A stretch of 64,000 bases of DNA from Pegoplata infirma (GCA_963921195.1 OY992540.1:44167890-44231889), one strand, 5' to 3'. Positions 32,625-44,348 are shown, counted from the stretch's first letter. Made by a program: numbers and translations. Notes: a model not told the origin generated them from the letters alone.

Positions 32625-33115
32625 CCCTTCACTCTAGTGATAGAGGGTATATATAAGTTTGTCATTCCGTTTGTAATCCATCGAAATATTGGTCAAGGAC
32701 CCCATAAAGTATAAATATATTCATGATCCTCGATCGATTTTAAGTCGATCTAGCGATGTCCGTCCGTCCGTCTGTCTGTCTGTCCGTAGAAAACACGCTA
32801 ACTTTTGAAAGACTTTTTAGAGGCTACTAAAGTTTGGCACATATGTTGGTCATTTACCTGGTCAGGTTGGTATTGCAATCCAGCCAAATCGGTCCAGTGG
32901 TTTAAAAGTTTTGAGCAAAAGAGTAAATTTCGGCAAGGGTTTTTCGCGAATTTACCAGATAAAAAACACGATAACTTTCGAAAGACAATAATGAGACTGC
33001 TGAAACTTGTCATGTATCTTTGCCGTTCCCCAAATCTGTTTGGTATTAAATTTCAGTTCAATCGGTCCTGTGGTTCAAAAGAGATCTTAAATGCCACGTG
33101 TTAAACAAGTCTGAA
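32625..33115 (+). mobile_element. DINE-1-like element, 3' side truncated
   Basis: Begins TTTTTATACCCTTCACTCTA, then GTTTGTCATTCCGTTTGTAA, CCCCATAAAGTATAAATATA, CGATCTAGCGATGTCCGTCC, AACACGCTAACTTTTGAAAG and AATCGGTCCAGTGGTTTAAA. The hairpin end is missing. The 99-codon frame at 32805-33104 is repeat sequence; the same translation occurs antisense in the copy at 16.9 kb. Confidence 0.7.
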
Positions 33116-33199
33116 AAGCTTTGGTGCTAACTGAACAATGCTTTTCAAACTTGTTCAGTTTTAAAGCAATACTTTTTAAACTTGTTTAGTTTTAAAAGC

Positions 33200-33870
33200 A
33201 TTGGTAACTTAAAAATTACACTAGAAAAAAATTTTACAAAAATTTTCTTTAATTTACTTTTTTGCTATAAAAAAATTTAAGATTTAAAAACATTTTTCTA
33301 AAGAAAAATTTTAGGATTTTTTTTACATTTTTCCGTAAAAAATATCACATTATTTCTTTTTTTCTTGCCTTTTTACCCAGAAGAATTGTCAGATTTTCAA
33401 TACAGAAAATTCTTAGATCTTTCCTACTCAAAATTTCTCAGGTTTTCCCGTATTTTTCGTTTAGAAAACTTCTCGTATTTTTCGTTTAGAAAAATTCTCG
33501 TATTTTTCGTTTAGAAAAATTCTCGTTTTTTTTTAAAGAAAAATTCTCGTATATTTTCTAAAGAATATTTTTAATATTTTTATATTTTTATCAAATAGAA
33601 AAATTCTAACATTCAGAAACATTTTTCCGTCAGAAAAATTTTAAGATTCTTAATCATTTTTCATAAAAGAATTTCTATAAAAAAATTTCTCCTATACAAA
33701 AGTTCTCAGATTTTTCCTTTAAAAACTTTTAGGTTAAAAAAAAAAAAAAACTTAAGAAAAATTCTCAATTTTTTCCCCAAAAAAAGCTCTCACATTTTTC
33801 CTATAAAAAATTCTTAAATTTTTCTTAATTGAAAATTTCTAACATTCCAAGGCATTTTTCGTTTAAACAA
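33200..33870. repeat. Degenerate AAAAATTCTCGTATTTTTCG array
   Basis: About 23-bp units, TATTTTTCGTTTAGAAAAAT then TCTCG, are clearest at 33448-33550 (four or more in a row) and decay on both sides into AAAATTCTCAGATTTTTCC variants. Confidence 0.6.
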
Positions 33871-34825
33871 ATTTTAAGTTGACATTTTTCATAAAAAAAT
33901 GCTCAAATTTTTTCCTTTTCTTTTTCACTTTCCTTTCTTTTTCTTTTTCCCCCGTAGATCCGCGCCTGCTATGGGTGCTACCAAAGTGTGCTCTAAAATG
34001 TGACATTACCCTAGTAAAAATGGTTTTGTATATATCCATGTATAAAATAATACAAATATATCTATTTTTACATAAATTCATCTTATTATATAAAATTATA
34101 TAAAAAATTTCTCAGATAAGACCAAAATTCGTATAAAATTTTATAAAATCAAATAATAACTAGAACTGTCAAATTTCGTAAGGATCCTCAAATTTCAAGT
34201 GGAATTTTAGAATTTTAAAAGTCCAGTTCGCGACTAGTCCTGTGACATGTCGTTAGATGTTATTTAACTCTGTCCTAGGATCTCATAATGTTAAAGTGAC
34301 GTGTCCCTTTTATGCAAAAGTTGGACTCTAGAAACGGTCCTCGACTGGTCCTCTTTCCCGCAGCATAGTTTTCCGTCGTATTAACAATCTTGATAAAACA
34401 TTTTCTTAAAAAAAATCTCTATGTAAAAAAAAAAAAATAATTTAAAATTAGATTTTATGATAAAACATCATGTACGTTGCTAATTAGCTAACAGCTCATT
34501 TTTGCAAGTGATGTTGTTTAAAAACACTTCTGCTTAATTAAGTATAATTTTTATTATTTAATGTAAAAATAGTCAAAAAAAAAACTCTTAAAATTAACTT
34601 TACGATGGAAAACTGAAGAAAATTTAAAATTTGTTGATGAATGTTTAAAAAAATGCAGCTGCACAAAAAAAAAATTTGCATACGCTAAAAGATGACAAGG
34701 ATGGTTGACAGATTGTCATCGAGTTGGTTAAAATAGTTTGCTTAAATTTTTGTAAATAAACTTATATAAATATGTAATAAACAAGATATTGTTAGTGTTT
34801 GCAGAGTTGGATGTTACAAACTGTC
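33871..34825. other. No gene; polypyrimidine tract and AT-rich DNA
   Basis: A 50-base almost pure pyrimidine run (TTTTCCTTTTCTTTTTCACT onward, about 33907-33955) is followed by GTAGATCCGCGCCTGCTATG. Near 34012, CCCTAGTAAAAATGG resembles a decayed CCCGAGTAAAAAAG end. Nothing else can be named. Confidence 0.4.
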
Positions 34826-35290
34826 ACTGTTGCCAACCATTTTTGACCAAAAACCTCTAAATTTCACAAAAAAGGTGCTAGAAACCGCCAAAAATAAATT
34901 TTGCGGGGAAAATTTTAAATTTGCCCGCTAAATTACAAAAAAAAAAGCGCTGAAAACCGAAAAACTTGGCATTTTTGATTGACAAAAAAGAAAAATTTAA
35001 AAAAAACTCCAAATTATTTTTTCTACGAAAATTGACTTTTCACTAAAAACGCGCAAGAAACCGCCGAAAAAATGTTGCGGGAATATATAAAATTCTCCCG
35101 CTAAGTTATAAAAAAGCGCTAAAATTCGACAAACTAGGCGTTTTCGATTGAAAGAAAAGAAAAATTGGAAAAACCTCTAATTTTTTCCCACTAAATCCAA
35201 ACAAGAAGCGCTAGATTTTCCCGGTAAAACAACGTTCCCGCTAAAACCAATTTACCCCCGCTAAATCCAAACAAAAAGCGCTAGATTTAG
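34826..35290. repeat. hAT-like end CACTGTTGCCAACC with 176-bp internal units
   Basis: CACTGTTGCCAACCATTTTT at 34825 resembles a hAT tip. Two units of about 176 bp follow (GCTAGAAACCGCCAAAAATA at 34876 and GCAAGAAACCGCCGAAAAAA at 35052), and shorter GCGCTAGATTT pieces end the block near 35285. No opposite terminal repeat is seen, so the class is tentative. Confidence 0.4.
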
Positions 35291-35414
35291 ATATGATTTG
35301 ATATGATATTTTTACTTTTGGATTATCTTAGTCCATATTTTGTGTTCATATGACACAAACCAGACGGCGCTAATTTATATGCTGTTGACAACATAAATGT
35401 ATATGTATTTTATA

Positions 35415-35551
35415 CCCTATTCACACGTACAGTTTTAAATCGTTTTTAGCAGCAATATTTTTAGCACTTTCATTATTCTATTACAGTATATTGACAGAAA
35501 ATGCTAAAAATAATTGCTAAAAACGGTTTAAAACTGTAAGTGTGAATAGGG
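35415..35551. mobile_element. Palindromic MITE CCCTATTCACAC, 137 bp, TA flanks
   Basis: CCCTATTCACACGTACAGTT and the inverse AACTGTAAGTGTGAATAGGG are followed inward by TCGTTTTTAGCA/TGCTAAAAACGG. TA is at 35413-35414 and 35552-35553. A compact hairpin of Tc1/mariner type by its TA target. Confidence 0.78.
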
Positions 35552-35553
35552 TA

Positions 35554-36784
35554 TTAACCCAATTCGGCCAATTGTCACAATATCACTAACAATGAGTCAA
35601 ACAGTTTTTGATTTTTTGTGTAAAAAAGGAGTGCATACTTTTAGGTTCAAAGAAAAAATTATATTACACATAATTTTGGACATTTACAGAAAAAATTCTA
35701 AAATATGTCGAAAATCGTTCGACTGATTGTTAGCGGTATAAGAATACAATTATAAGAAAAATGTTATCGTGATACTTGGCCTTAAAGCAAATCGATAATA
35801 TCGTTTTTTATTTCAAACAAAAAAGCAAAAAAGTGTTTACAACTAACAAACTTCCCATCTCAGCCAAGACATCATGATTGTTGTCTGTCACTTTTGTTTA
35901 ACAATTATAAGCTATTTTGTGTTTAATTGTCAATCATGTTTTGTCATGTTTTCTTTTTAATTTTATTTTTTTTTTTTTACAAAATTTTTGTATTATCTAC
36001 GCTATGTTTTTTTTTTGCTTTGTTTTTTGTTTAAGTGTCTTGTTTATATTTTAGTAGTATTTTTTATCTAAACAAATCGTTTCTCATACATAATTGTTAA
36101 TTTTTAATAGAAATTGCAAAGTTTTATTTGTTTAAAATTGGTTGAGGTTTGTTAAATGTGGTAACATATTTAGTCATGTATTTAGTTTTAAACTGATGTT
36201 TGAATTGTATTATTATTATTATTATTGTTAATTTAACTAATTTATGTATTTGTTTTTTGTTAGTTAAATTAAAATAAAAATAAAATAAATAAAAAAATAC
36301 ATAAAAATGCAATTTAAAATTCAGTTGTTATTGAAAAAAAAAATTAATATTAACTTTATTGAAAAAGTTATCACTTTTGGGAAAATAAAATTTGTTGACA
36401 TTAAGGACTTTTTCAAGGTTTTCACACATTAAACTTTAACATAAAGTGCAAAGTGCACCATAAAATTTAAACATCATTTAGTATTTACAAGAAAGTCTTA
36501 CCTAGTAGGATGACTTGGATTTAGTACAAGTTTTTTTTAGAGTTTAAGAATTTTTGAAAATTTTAACAAATTCTTTCTTGAAAGTTGTTACTTTGCAATA
36601 TCATAATAAAAATTAATAAAGAAATGTAACCTCGAGCTATAATATATAATAAAAATAAGTATCTTAAATTCCATTTTTTTTTGTGGATCTGAGACATTTA
36701 AAAAAAATCATCATCGTTTTTCTTTGAATTGAGGAAGTGTATTTCTTAGAATTTAGTTAATAACTTCTGAAAATTTAGTAAATA
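35554..36784. other. AT-rich, no gene recognised
   Basis: Mixed AT-rich sequence with a TATTATTATTATTATT run near 36210. A 62-codon minus frame (36312-36124) is compositional only. Near 36630 the CTCGAGCTATAAT phrase of the 220-bp repeat appears. Confidence 0.4.
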
Positions 36785-37265
36785 ACTTCTTAAAATTTAG
36801 TTAAAAATTCAAAATGACGATATCTTGAAAACTAAGCGAGATAGAGCGAAACGGACGAAATTTTCAAAAGAAAGACAGCAAAGAAAAATATGGAATAGCC
36901 TAGCTCTGCATATCTGTCGGGGTCTCAAGACCCTAAATTTAGATCTAAAATTTGAAATTCCCGAGATTTTATATCGGTAAATACTGCCAACACGAGAAAA
37001 AGTCCAACGGCGTTTTTGTAGCTCTTGACTCGTAGAACACTTCCGCAAAATACCCGAAAGCCCTCCGATTAATAGTTTTTGAGATATCCAGCTTTTAAGA
37101 TTCTCAAGACCCTTTCAGACCCCTTATTACCGTATCTCAAAAACTAAGCAAGTTAGAGCGAAACGGATACAAGTTTTGGTTCAAAATCTATAGGGACCCT
37201 TAAAGGACCCAACGGGGTCTCGAGGTAAATGGGGTCCGAACCCATGGGTCCAGGGTCTAGATCCA
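36785..37265. repeat. Dispersed repeat with GATCGTAGAACAC-type blocks
   Basis: Contains AACTAAGCGAGATAGAGCGA twice (36829 and 37142), GCTCTTGACTCGTAGAACAC and CCCGAAAGCCCTCCGA. The same blocks, diverged, occur at about 61620-61880 (AACTAAGCAACATAGAGCAA, CTCTTGGATCGTAGAACACG, CCCGAAAGCAATTCGA). It also holds GGGTCTCAAGACCC and GGGGTCCGAACCCATGGGTC. Confidence 0.5.
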
Positions 37266-37564
37266 ATCTATTTCTAAAATGTCAAGTATAATTTTTCTCA
37301 TTTTCTAGTTAAAATTGGCTTAAAATTAAGTAACTTTGTTTTCCTTATTTTTGGGAAAATTATGAACTTAAACCAAGAAAAAAAATCTTTGGAGCCAAAT
37401 CATTCCCTCTTTTTCTCAAAATTTAGTTAATTTTCCCAGATTTTAGTTCACTTTTTTTTGAGTGTGTAACGTGTCCACGCTAAGCTGTCATTTTTGACAA
37501 CCTAGAATGGTTCAAAATCTATTATTTTTTTGCAGAAATTAATAAAAAAAAATTATAAAAATTT

Positions 37565-37940
37565 AAACTCCATTAATATCCTCCACAATGCCCTTAATAT
37601 CTGATAGTAATTTTTCTAACGTAAAAAAAAACTATTAAAATTTTAACTATACATATTTTCTTTTGAGTAGGTTTATTCTAGCTCGAGGTCATTAAAATAT
37701 TATATTTTGAGTAGCTTGACAATTGGATCTGACAAATCCCGAAACACGTGTCGATTAAGTCTTGCAAAAAAAATTACCAACATAAAATAATTTAAAACAG
37801 AAAAATAATTTTCGTGAAAATTATTCTATAAGAATATCACAGTTTTAATTAGTACAGAAAATAATGACCTCGAGCTAGAATAAGCCTACTCAAAATATAA
37901 TATTTTAAAGGTCGAATAAAACAATTTTTAATTTTTAATA
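37565..37940. repeat. DINE-1-like hairpin fragment plus 220-bp dispersed repeat
   Basis: 37573-37660 holds ATATCCTCCACAATGCCCTT and AATTTTTCTAACGTAAAAAA of the DINE-1-like family. 37722-37940 is the second copy of the repeat at 19187-19405. The joint between them (GAGTAGGTTTATTCTAGCTC) is itself an inverse of the repeat's end, so the 220-bp repeat appears as a short inverted pair here. Confidence 0.55.
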
Positions 37941-38345
37941 AAAATTAATCAGAATTTGTATAAATATTTTATTTTGAGTAATAAACTATTGTAGACATTT
38001 TTTGTAAAAAAAACAAATTTTGGAGTGTCAATAATACTTTGTTATGTATATTTTTTTAACATTTTTAACATAAAAAATTCTACTGGATTGGGACTTTATA
38101 CATTTGATTTTAATAATTCTGCTGGTCAAAAATCCTTTCTGTAAACTGTTTGATCACATTAGGTTTTTGAGAAAATTCAGGTCAAAGTTGAAAAAATCGC
38201 CATTTTGGGTATTTTTGGGAACTCATAGCGGATAAACCCGATGAGATGGTGACTTAAAAATAAGTCGAGGGTAAAGCTTAATCATTACCCTTTAAGATGC
38301 AGAAATTATTTGGTCAGTCGCCTTAACCTTTTGGGCACCAATTGT
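37941..38345. other. No gene recognised
   Basis: AT-rich sequence that ends in a stretch around 38140-38345 of more balanced composition (GATAAACCCGATGAGATGG, CCTTTTGGGCACCAATTG). The same stretch is partly mirrored on the other side of the hAT at about 39090-39160 (CAATTGGTGTCCCAAGGGTT), suggesting the hAT lies inside an older inverted element. Confidence 0.4.
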
Positions 38346-38353
38346 CTTTCAAT

Positions 38354-38822
38354 TAGAGATGGGCGCTGGTCACGTGATTTGCGTGATTCACGTGAATCAC
38401 GCGTGAGCGTGAATGATTTTCATTTCAATCACGTGATTGTGAGTGAGTGTGAGTTGAAAAAAATCTGAGTGAGGGATTAGTGAGTGAGTCATTTATTTTT
38501 TGCGTGAGTTTGCGTGATTAGATTTTTTGATTTGCCCAATTTTTTTTTAATTTTTTGTAAAAAATTTTTTTTTGGATTTTTTTTTTCTTTTTGGTAAGAA
38601 AATTTTATTGCGTGAGTAGAGTTTGCGTGACTCACGCGTGAACGTGATTGAATCTGGCGTGAGTCACGCGTGTGCGTGAGTAAGTTTTTTATTACTCACG
38701 TGAATGTGAGTGAGCGTAAGTAAAAAAAAAAATTGCGCGTTAGTGATTAGTGAGTGCTTCGATTATTTTTTGCGTGAGCGTGAGTGAGTGTGAATCAAAA
38801 TCCACTCACGCGCCCATCTCTA
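38354..38822. mobile_element. Non-autonomous hAT, TAGAGATGGGC ends, TSD CTTTCAAT
   Basis: Ends TAGAGATGGGCGC and GCGCCCATCTCTA are perfect inverses. CTTTCAAT occurs at 38346-38353 and 38823-38830, an exact 8-bp duplication. The interior is full of CACGTGA and GTGAGTGAG words (for example TCACGTGATTTGCGTGATTC). Copy of the family also seen at 58167 and as relics at 11.0 and 16.2 kb. Confidence 0.88.
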
Positions 38823-39259
38823 CTTTCAATGCTGTCTTATTCCCCACTATCGAAAAAAATATTTTTTTTTTTGGGAAATGACCTTATTAAAAGATAATTG
38901 TTTGATCCGCAATGAGTTTTCAAATATATCAAAAAAAACATTTTTTTTGTATTTAAAATTTCTCAAAAATCTGATGTAATGGGAAGGTTTGGAGACCGGA
39001 TTTGTGACCAGGACAATAATTGTAATCATATGTTTAAGGTGGCGTTCCAGTCACATCTTTTTTTTATATGATTAGTAGCGGAAGAAATCTGTTTTGGGGA
39101 GAAGCCATCATTGAAAGACAATTGGTGTCCCAAGGGTTAAAGTGACTGACCAAACAAACCTCTTAAAAACACATTTTTTTTTTACCCTCCACTCTGAAGA
39201 TAGAGGGTATATATAAGTTTGTCATTCCGTTTGTAACACCTCGAACGATTGGTCTAGGA

Positions 39260-39467
39260 CAGTGGTCGGCATCAATTGCACATGGATCCCGAACACATTC
39301 GGCAATTTACATGTATTCAACACGAATGTCAACAAAATTCACAACTAAGAGTATAAAAATACAACAACAAGCAGGTTGATGTCCCTTTGTTTGAGAAATA
39401 CACCAACACATGCAGGTTTATTTTCATAAACTAATGCATTCATATTCTCTCTTTCCGCCGACCACTG
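39260..39467. mobile_element. Non-autonomous hAT CAGTGGTCGGC, 208 bp, TSD GTCTAGGA
   Basis: CAGTGGTCGGC and GCCGACCACTG are perfect inverses. GTCTAGGA is at 39252-39259 and 39468-39475. Removing the insert restores TTGGTCTAGGACCCCATAA of the host. The inside, which includes GGATCCCGAACACATTCGG, has no coding capacity. Confidence 0.9.
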
Positions 39468-39509
39468 GTCTAGGACCCCATAATAATATTCATGATCCTC
39501 GATCGATTT

Positions 39510-40589
39510 CACCGTACGACAAAAATGAAAAAAAACAAACGTTTGAAACTAGAGATAAAATATAGTTAAATTGAATTTACAGTTTTTCAGTTCGTGATGC
39601 TATTTCCTTTTAAAAGGCCTTCAAAGTTTTAGAGGATTAAATTTTATAAAATATTTTTTTAATACTTCTACTTGTCCTAGGATGCCACTGTTGATAGCAA
39701 ATGGAAGGGGAGGATCTCCCCTAATTTTCCTTTTTTTATTATTTTTACATATCAAGAAAAATGAGGTAAGTTACGTCCATTCAAATATGTGTCCTTCAAT
39801 ATCATTCAAAATTTTCAACAAAATATGTTGATAAAGTTTTCAAATGACTCTATTCACATCCTTTTATCCTGATATGGCAAAATATAAATATGGAAAAATA
39901 AGGGGAGATCCTCCCCTTTAATCTGCCGTCACTAGTGTCATCCTAGGACAATTACAAATATTTTACAAAATTTATCCTTTAAAACTTTGAAGTCCTTTTA
40001 AAAGGAAACAGGATCACGAAATGAAAAAAATGTAAATGCAGTTTTACTCCATTTGATCTCTACTTTCAGACGTATGTCATCCGGTTCATGTATAATATTG
40101 GCTGTCGGACGCAGCGTTGCCAGGAACTTTTTTTCGGTGTCCCCAAAAATATAACAAAATATCCCCAAAAAACCCCAGATTATAAAAAAATCGTTATTTT
40201 TTAATCACACAAAAAAAAAAAATTCTAAAATTTTTACAACAAATTTATGGGTGGTAATTTTATAATTTTATTTCGTTGGTAACAATTTAAAAAATCCGCA
40301 AACCCGTAAATAAACGATTTTTGGCAATAGTAATATACATTTTACATCCGATAAATGTAAGTTTTACTAAGTACGCTTCGTAAGATCGTACCAAAGAGTG
40401 CTTATCACTTAAACTATTCTTCGTTGATAACATTAAATTTAGCTTTTGGTATTAAATAGATTTAAGTTCAAATATCCCCAAAAAATCTCCAAAATTATTT
40501 TTGAAATACCCATAAAAATCCCCAATCCCCAAATGAGATTTATTGTCTTTTTGCTTGCAACCAAGTCTGACAGCCCTGGTCGGACGGTG
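39510..40589. mobile_element. Foldback with CACCGTNCGAC ends, 3-bp TSD TTT
   Basis: Left CACCGTACGAC and right GTCGGACGGTG are inverses with one change. Taking TTT as the duplication restores GATCGATTTTAAG, the exact host consensus; a 2-bp choice would leave one T too many. The arms 39510-39740 and about 39880-40111 match inverted over TTTCCTTTTAAAAGGCCTTC, GTCCTAGGATG and GGGGAGGATCTCCCC. CAC ends with a 3-bp target fit the CACTA/EnSpm group (inference). A hAT interrupts the right arm. Confidence 0.72.
40112..40578. mobile_element. Non-autonomous hAT CAGCGTTGCCAGG, TSD GTCGGACG
   Basis: Left CAGCGTTGCCAGGAAC and right GTCTGACAGCCCTG are hAT-like tips (imperfect inverses). GTCGGACG is exact at 40104-40111 and 40579-40586. 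The insertion hit the terminal repeat of the CACCGT foldback itself, so it is younger than that foldback, which in turn is younger than the DINE-1-like host. Interior: CCCCAAAAATATAAC and ATCCCCAAAAAATCTCC repeats. Confidence 0.85.
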
Positions 40590-40741
40590 TTTTAAGACGA
40601 TCTAGCGATGCCCCTCCGTCTGTCTGTTGAAAACAGGCTAATTTAACTTTACAGAGGCTGCTGAAGTTTGGCATTTATCTTGGTCATTTAACTGGTCAGG
40701 TTGGTATTGAAACCCAGCGAAATCGGTTCAAAAGTTATAAG

Positions 40742-41433
40742 CAGGGAAACCAAAAATATGCTTTAAAAAACACGTCTTATGCGCTTAAAAAATGCCCTTA
40801 AAAACGGAAAATATGCTCTAAAAATAATAAAAATATGCTCTTAAAAAAAATTATGTCCCCCTATTTTGCGGTGTTTTTTACAATTTGTTAGAGAATAGAC
40901 CCTCCAAATACCGTTATGTGCGGTTGTTAGAGGGTTAAATATGTTCTACAAAAATATTTGCATTAATATTTTCTACCAAGTTGCTGAATCTAAAGAAAAC
41001 ATAGTTTTATATACCGTTATGAAGCAAGAACAGGCCAAAGGGGAATCAATCGTCACAATTCCGTAATTGTTGAAAAAAACAACCTTGTGGGATTAAAAAT
41101 TTTAAAATAAATGTTGTCATAAAAAAAATTGGAAAGAATGCTCTAAAAATTGAAAAAAAAAAAAAATGCTCTGAAAATGTAAAAAAATGCTCTAAAAAGT
41201 GGAAAAATGATCTAAAAATTGAAAATATGCTCTAAAAATATGCTTTTATGCTAAAATATGCTCTTAAACCTAAAATATGCAAAAATATGCTCTTAAGGCT
41301 AAAATATGCAAAAATATGCTCTAACAAATCGATGCCAGATTTCTTAAAAACTTCTGAAACGGATAAATACCTTACCCATTTATCAATTAAATGCACAGGA
41401 AAAACATGATACTGCATATTTTTGGTTTCCGTG
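40742..41433. mobile_element. Non-autonomous hAT CAGGGAAACC, TSD GTTATAAG
   Basis: CAGGGAAACCAAAAATATGC and GCATATTTTTGGTTTCCGTG are inverses with one change at the third base. GTTATAAG stands at 40734-40741 and 41434-41441. The interior is dominated by AAAATATGCTCTAAAAAT units at both ends, with a short mixed centre (GTTAGAGGGTTAAATATG). Confidence 0.88.
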
Positions 41434-41689
41434 GTTATAAGCAAAAAAGGGTTTTTCGCGAATTTGGGAGTTAAAAAAAAACGCTAGCTTTCGAACGACA
41501 ATTATGAGGGTGCTGAAGTTTGGCATATATATTTGTCGTTCCCCTGGTCTGGTTTGTACTAAATTTCAGCCAAATCGGTGTAGTGGTTCAAAAGTTATTA
41601 GCAAAACCTTGAATTTCACATTGGGTTCACCTTAAATTCACATTCATAGATTCGGTCAAGTCGAATTTATTTTTCTACTTGTTACAGGT

Positions 41690-42531
41690 TTTTTATACTT
41701 TTATTAAGCAAATCAAACATTTTAATATTGAAAGAAGTTCTAAGTCCTGCACTTGGACCCTGGAAATAAGAAAATTACATTTTTTCGACCCGCCCACTTT
41801 TGTGCGCGTAGATATAAAATATTAATTAAAATAATAATAAAATTGTATTACTTCAGTGCCAAAATGATAATAAATAAATTTTGTTAACATTTATCGCGAA
41901 CGTGAAATTGTCCCCCTCTCTTCTCTCCAAAAATAAGGCCCCTACCAATTTATTTTTTTTAACATTTTAGGGGTATTTAGGGTAGATTAGGCACATCTAA
42001 ATTTAACACTTTTTTTACTGTAAAATGTTTTTGTGTTCAGGAAAATTTTTTTGAACTTCGAAAATTTTTCAAAAAAACTTTTCTTTTCTAAAGTAATTTT
42101 TAATGAAATTCTTTAATTTAAAACAGGGAAAAAATTGTATCCAGGACTTAGAAAATTTTGAGTGATTTTAATCATTTAATTTTTCAAACAATCATAAATT
42201 TTGCCTTCCCAGTGATGCAAAAACCTTTTGTAAATCGTTATTAAAACGTTCTACTGTTTTAAATCATGTATGTTTTGGAACAATCATGTATTTTGTAAAT
42301 AAAGTGCTCTCAATACACTATTCGAATTCGCTCGCAAAGCGTTTAAAAATAAAGATTTGAGAGTCAAAACGCGTCAATTTCTCCTTGGGAAATTTTATAT
42401 TACTTGAAAAAAAACACAAATCCATCACTCGCAATTCTCGGAAGTGTGATGATACAATTTGAATTTAAATTTAAAATTTTTAAAGTATAAACACGCACAC
42501 GATAGACAAACTTAGTATAAATATATTAGAG
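41690..42531. other. No gene; remnants of DINE-1-like variant A
   Basis: TAAGTCCTGCACTTGGACCC, ATTTTTTCGACCCGCCCACT and CGTGAAATTGTCCCCCTC resemble internal pieces of the variant-A copies, but no end is present. The remainder is AT-rich. Confidence 0.4.
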
Positions 42532-43328
42532 TGGAACAAAAAACAATATTTGCCAATATATAAACAGCTCTGTCTCAAATATTTGCCATGAAAAAGAGAC
42601 TGTCGAGAAGTCAGTCAATTAAAGTCGAATAAAACAACTTTAGTTAATTTATTATAAAAATTTCGTAATTTTTTTATTTTTTATAAGGACACCTCAAAAA
42701 TTTTGGTACATTCAACATAACCTAAAAATACAAAATGCTTTAATTCGACTGCTGGTTGACATATGTCAACGTAAATGAACACCGAATGGTTATTAAACAA
42801 TAATTAAACACCGAATGGTTATTAAACAAGTACGAACATATTTTTTGACAAGTAAAAGAAAAAATCGCGGATTTTTTTTCGCGGAATTTTTTTTTCAAAA
42901 GTAATTTTGTTTTAAATAAAGTTTTTTGCAAGTAGGAATATATTTTTTGACATTTTTTTTGACAAGTAACAGAAAAAGAAAACATATTTTTTGACAAGTA
43001 AAAGAAAAAAATCACGGATTTTTTTTTCGCGGATTTTTTTTTCAAAAGTTATTTCGTTTTAAATAAAGTTATTTGCAATATTTTTTTTGAAATTGTGGAG
43101 GAAAGGCTGAAACTTTTTTACTTGTTTTAATATAATTCGGTATTGAAAAACTAATAAAATATTGGCTGATAAAAAATTTTAAATTTTCAAACATATTATT
43201 TTTCGATTATTTCAAAACTATAACCCCAATGCGTTGGCACCTCCCGTGATCAAATCTCCAAAAATATCTATTCATCATGCATAACTTTTATAATATTTGC
43301 AAAATATTATTTTTCGGCCCACTCTAAT
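42532..43328. mobile_element. TIR element TTAGAGTGG with tandem TTTTTTGACAAGTAAAAG
   Basis: TTAGAGTGGAACAAAAAACA and the right end TTTCGGCCCACTCTAA are partial inverses. The flanks TAAATATA and TAAATATG agree in 7 of 8 bases, so a hAT origin is possible. Inside, a unit of about 165 bp (TTTTTTGACAAGTAAAAGAA, ATCGCGGATTTTTTTTCGCG) is duplicated at 42840-42930 and 42995-43075, and AACACCGAATGGTTATTAAA is also duplicated at 42779 and 42808. Confidence 0.5.
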
Positions 43329-44305
43329 AAATATGTATAAATATTGCATGACTGTATTTAATTTTGTTTATATTTTTTAAAAAATTAAAAAAATTATTTA
43401 TACTGTGTGATTTTCTTAATTCTGGGTTCACATTCTCAAGATAATTTTGTACTTGTTAAATTCTCAAGTACAACAAAAAAAAAAAAACAACATCTTTTAC
43501 ATTTAATAACTTTCACATCTAAAATGTAATTGAATGCAATGTATAATTAAAATTTTTGCGTAATAAATAAATTTAATTTAAATGCATCCATGGCGTCATA
43601 AAAATATATGTAGTTGTAAAATTTAATTACATAATTGTTGGTTTAATTTTTTATTAACAACAAACATTTTTATATACGTACATTAATATTGTTGTAAGTT
43701 AAAAAATAATAACCTTTGATTTAGAATAATTTTATTACAGAAATTAAACAAAAAAAACCTGTTAAAAAATTATTATCTTTATTTTATGCTAATGTAAGTA
43801 ACCCGTGCAAAAACAAGTAAAAAACGTTTGGTGGAAAACAAAAAAATCGCACGAAAAATATATGTGAAAAAATATATGTTTGTACTTGTTTAAATACCAT
43901 TCGGTGTCCAATTCTGTTCACATTTAGGTTATGTAGAATGTATCGAAATTGCATTACTTTTGAACCAATATCGCTCAAATGCAATGCAGATCTTCTCAGA
44001 AGAACAACGAAATCTATGTAGTATTTTGACCGCGATAGCCTATTCAACAGTCTTACATTGCTATAATGTCTAAGAATTGATCCGGTTCAGGAAAGTTTAG
44101 ATCTCTTTTGTGTAGTTACCATACATAATCTGAACGAGATCGGTCAAAAACTCCCTGAGTTAGACAGTATCAAATTTTTACATTTTGGTCAGAAAGCCCC
44201 TAATTCAGATCCATGTAAATTGCAGCCTTTTGTATTTAGAAAATTTTGTTAAAAACGTCTTTGAAGAAATTATCTTCAAACTTTTAAAAAAATTATAAAA
44301 AAAAA
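43329..44305. other. No gene recognised
   Basis: AT-rich, with a less biased part at 43860-44180 (CATTCGGTGTCCAATTCTGT, GAACGAGATCGGTCAAAAAC). An 87-codon minus frame at 44047-43784 has no domain features. Confidence 0.4.
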
Positions 44306-44348
44306 CGAATAGAAAAGTTAAATTCGACTTGGCCAAATCTATTAATAC

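Larger units (their letters stand above)
39178..41685 (+). mobile_element. DINE-1-like element split by three insertions
   Basis: Starts TTTTACCCTCCACTCTGAAG and ends AAATTTATTTTTCTACTTGTT. Parts of the host: 39178-39259, 39468-39509, 40590-40741 and 41434-41685. Joined in order and minus one copy of each duplication they follow the family blocks (GTCTAGGACCCCATAA; GATCGATTTTAAG; AAAAGTTATAAGCAAAAAAG). It is the best-preserved nest of the window. Confidence 0.8.

Noticed and set aside
32805..33104. 99-codon frame resembling the 62-codon minus frame at 17040-16852
   Set aside because: Both lie in the same internal block of DINE-1-like copies; the similarity is that of the repeat, and other copies have stops.
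35554..36784. Possible gene in the longest repeat-poor stretch between 33.9 and 38 kb
   Set aside because: No frame above 62 codons, no paired splice signals around any coding-like segment.
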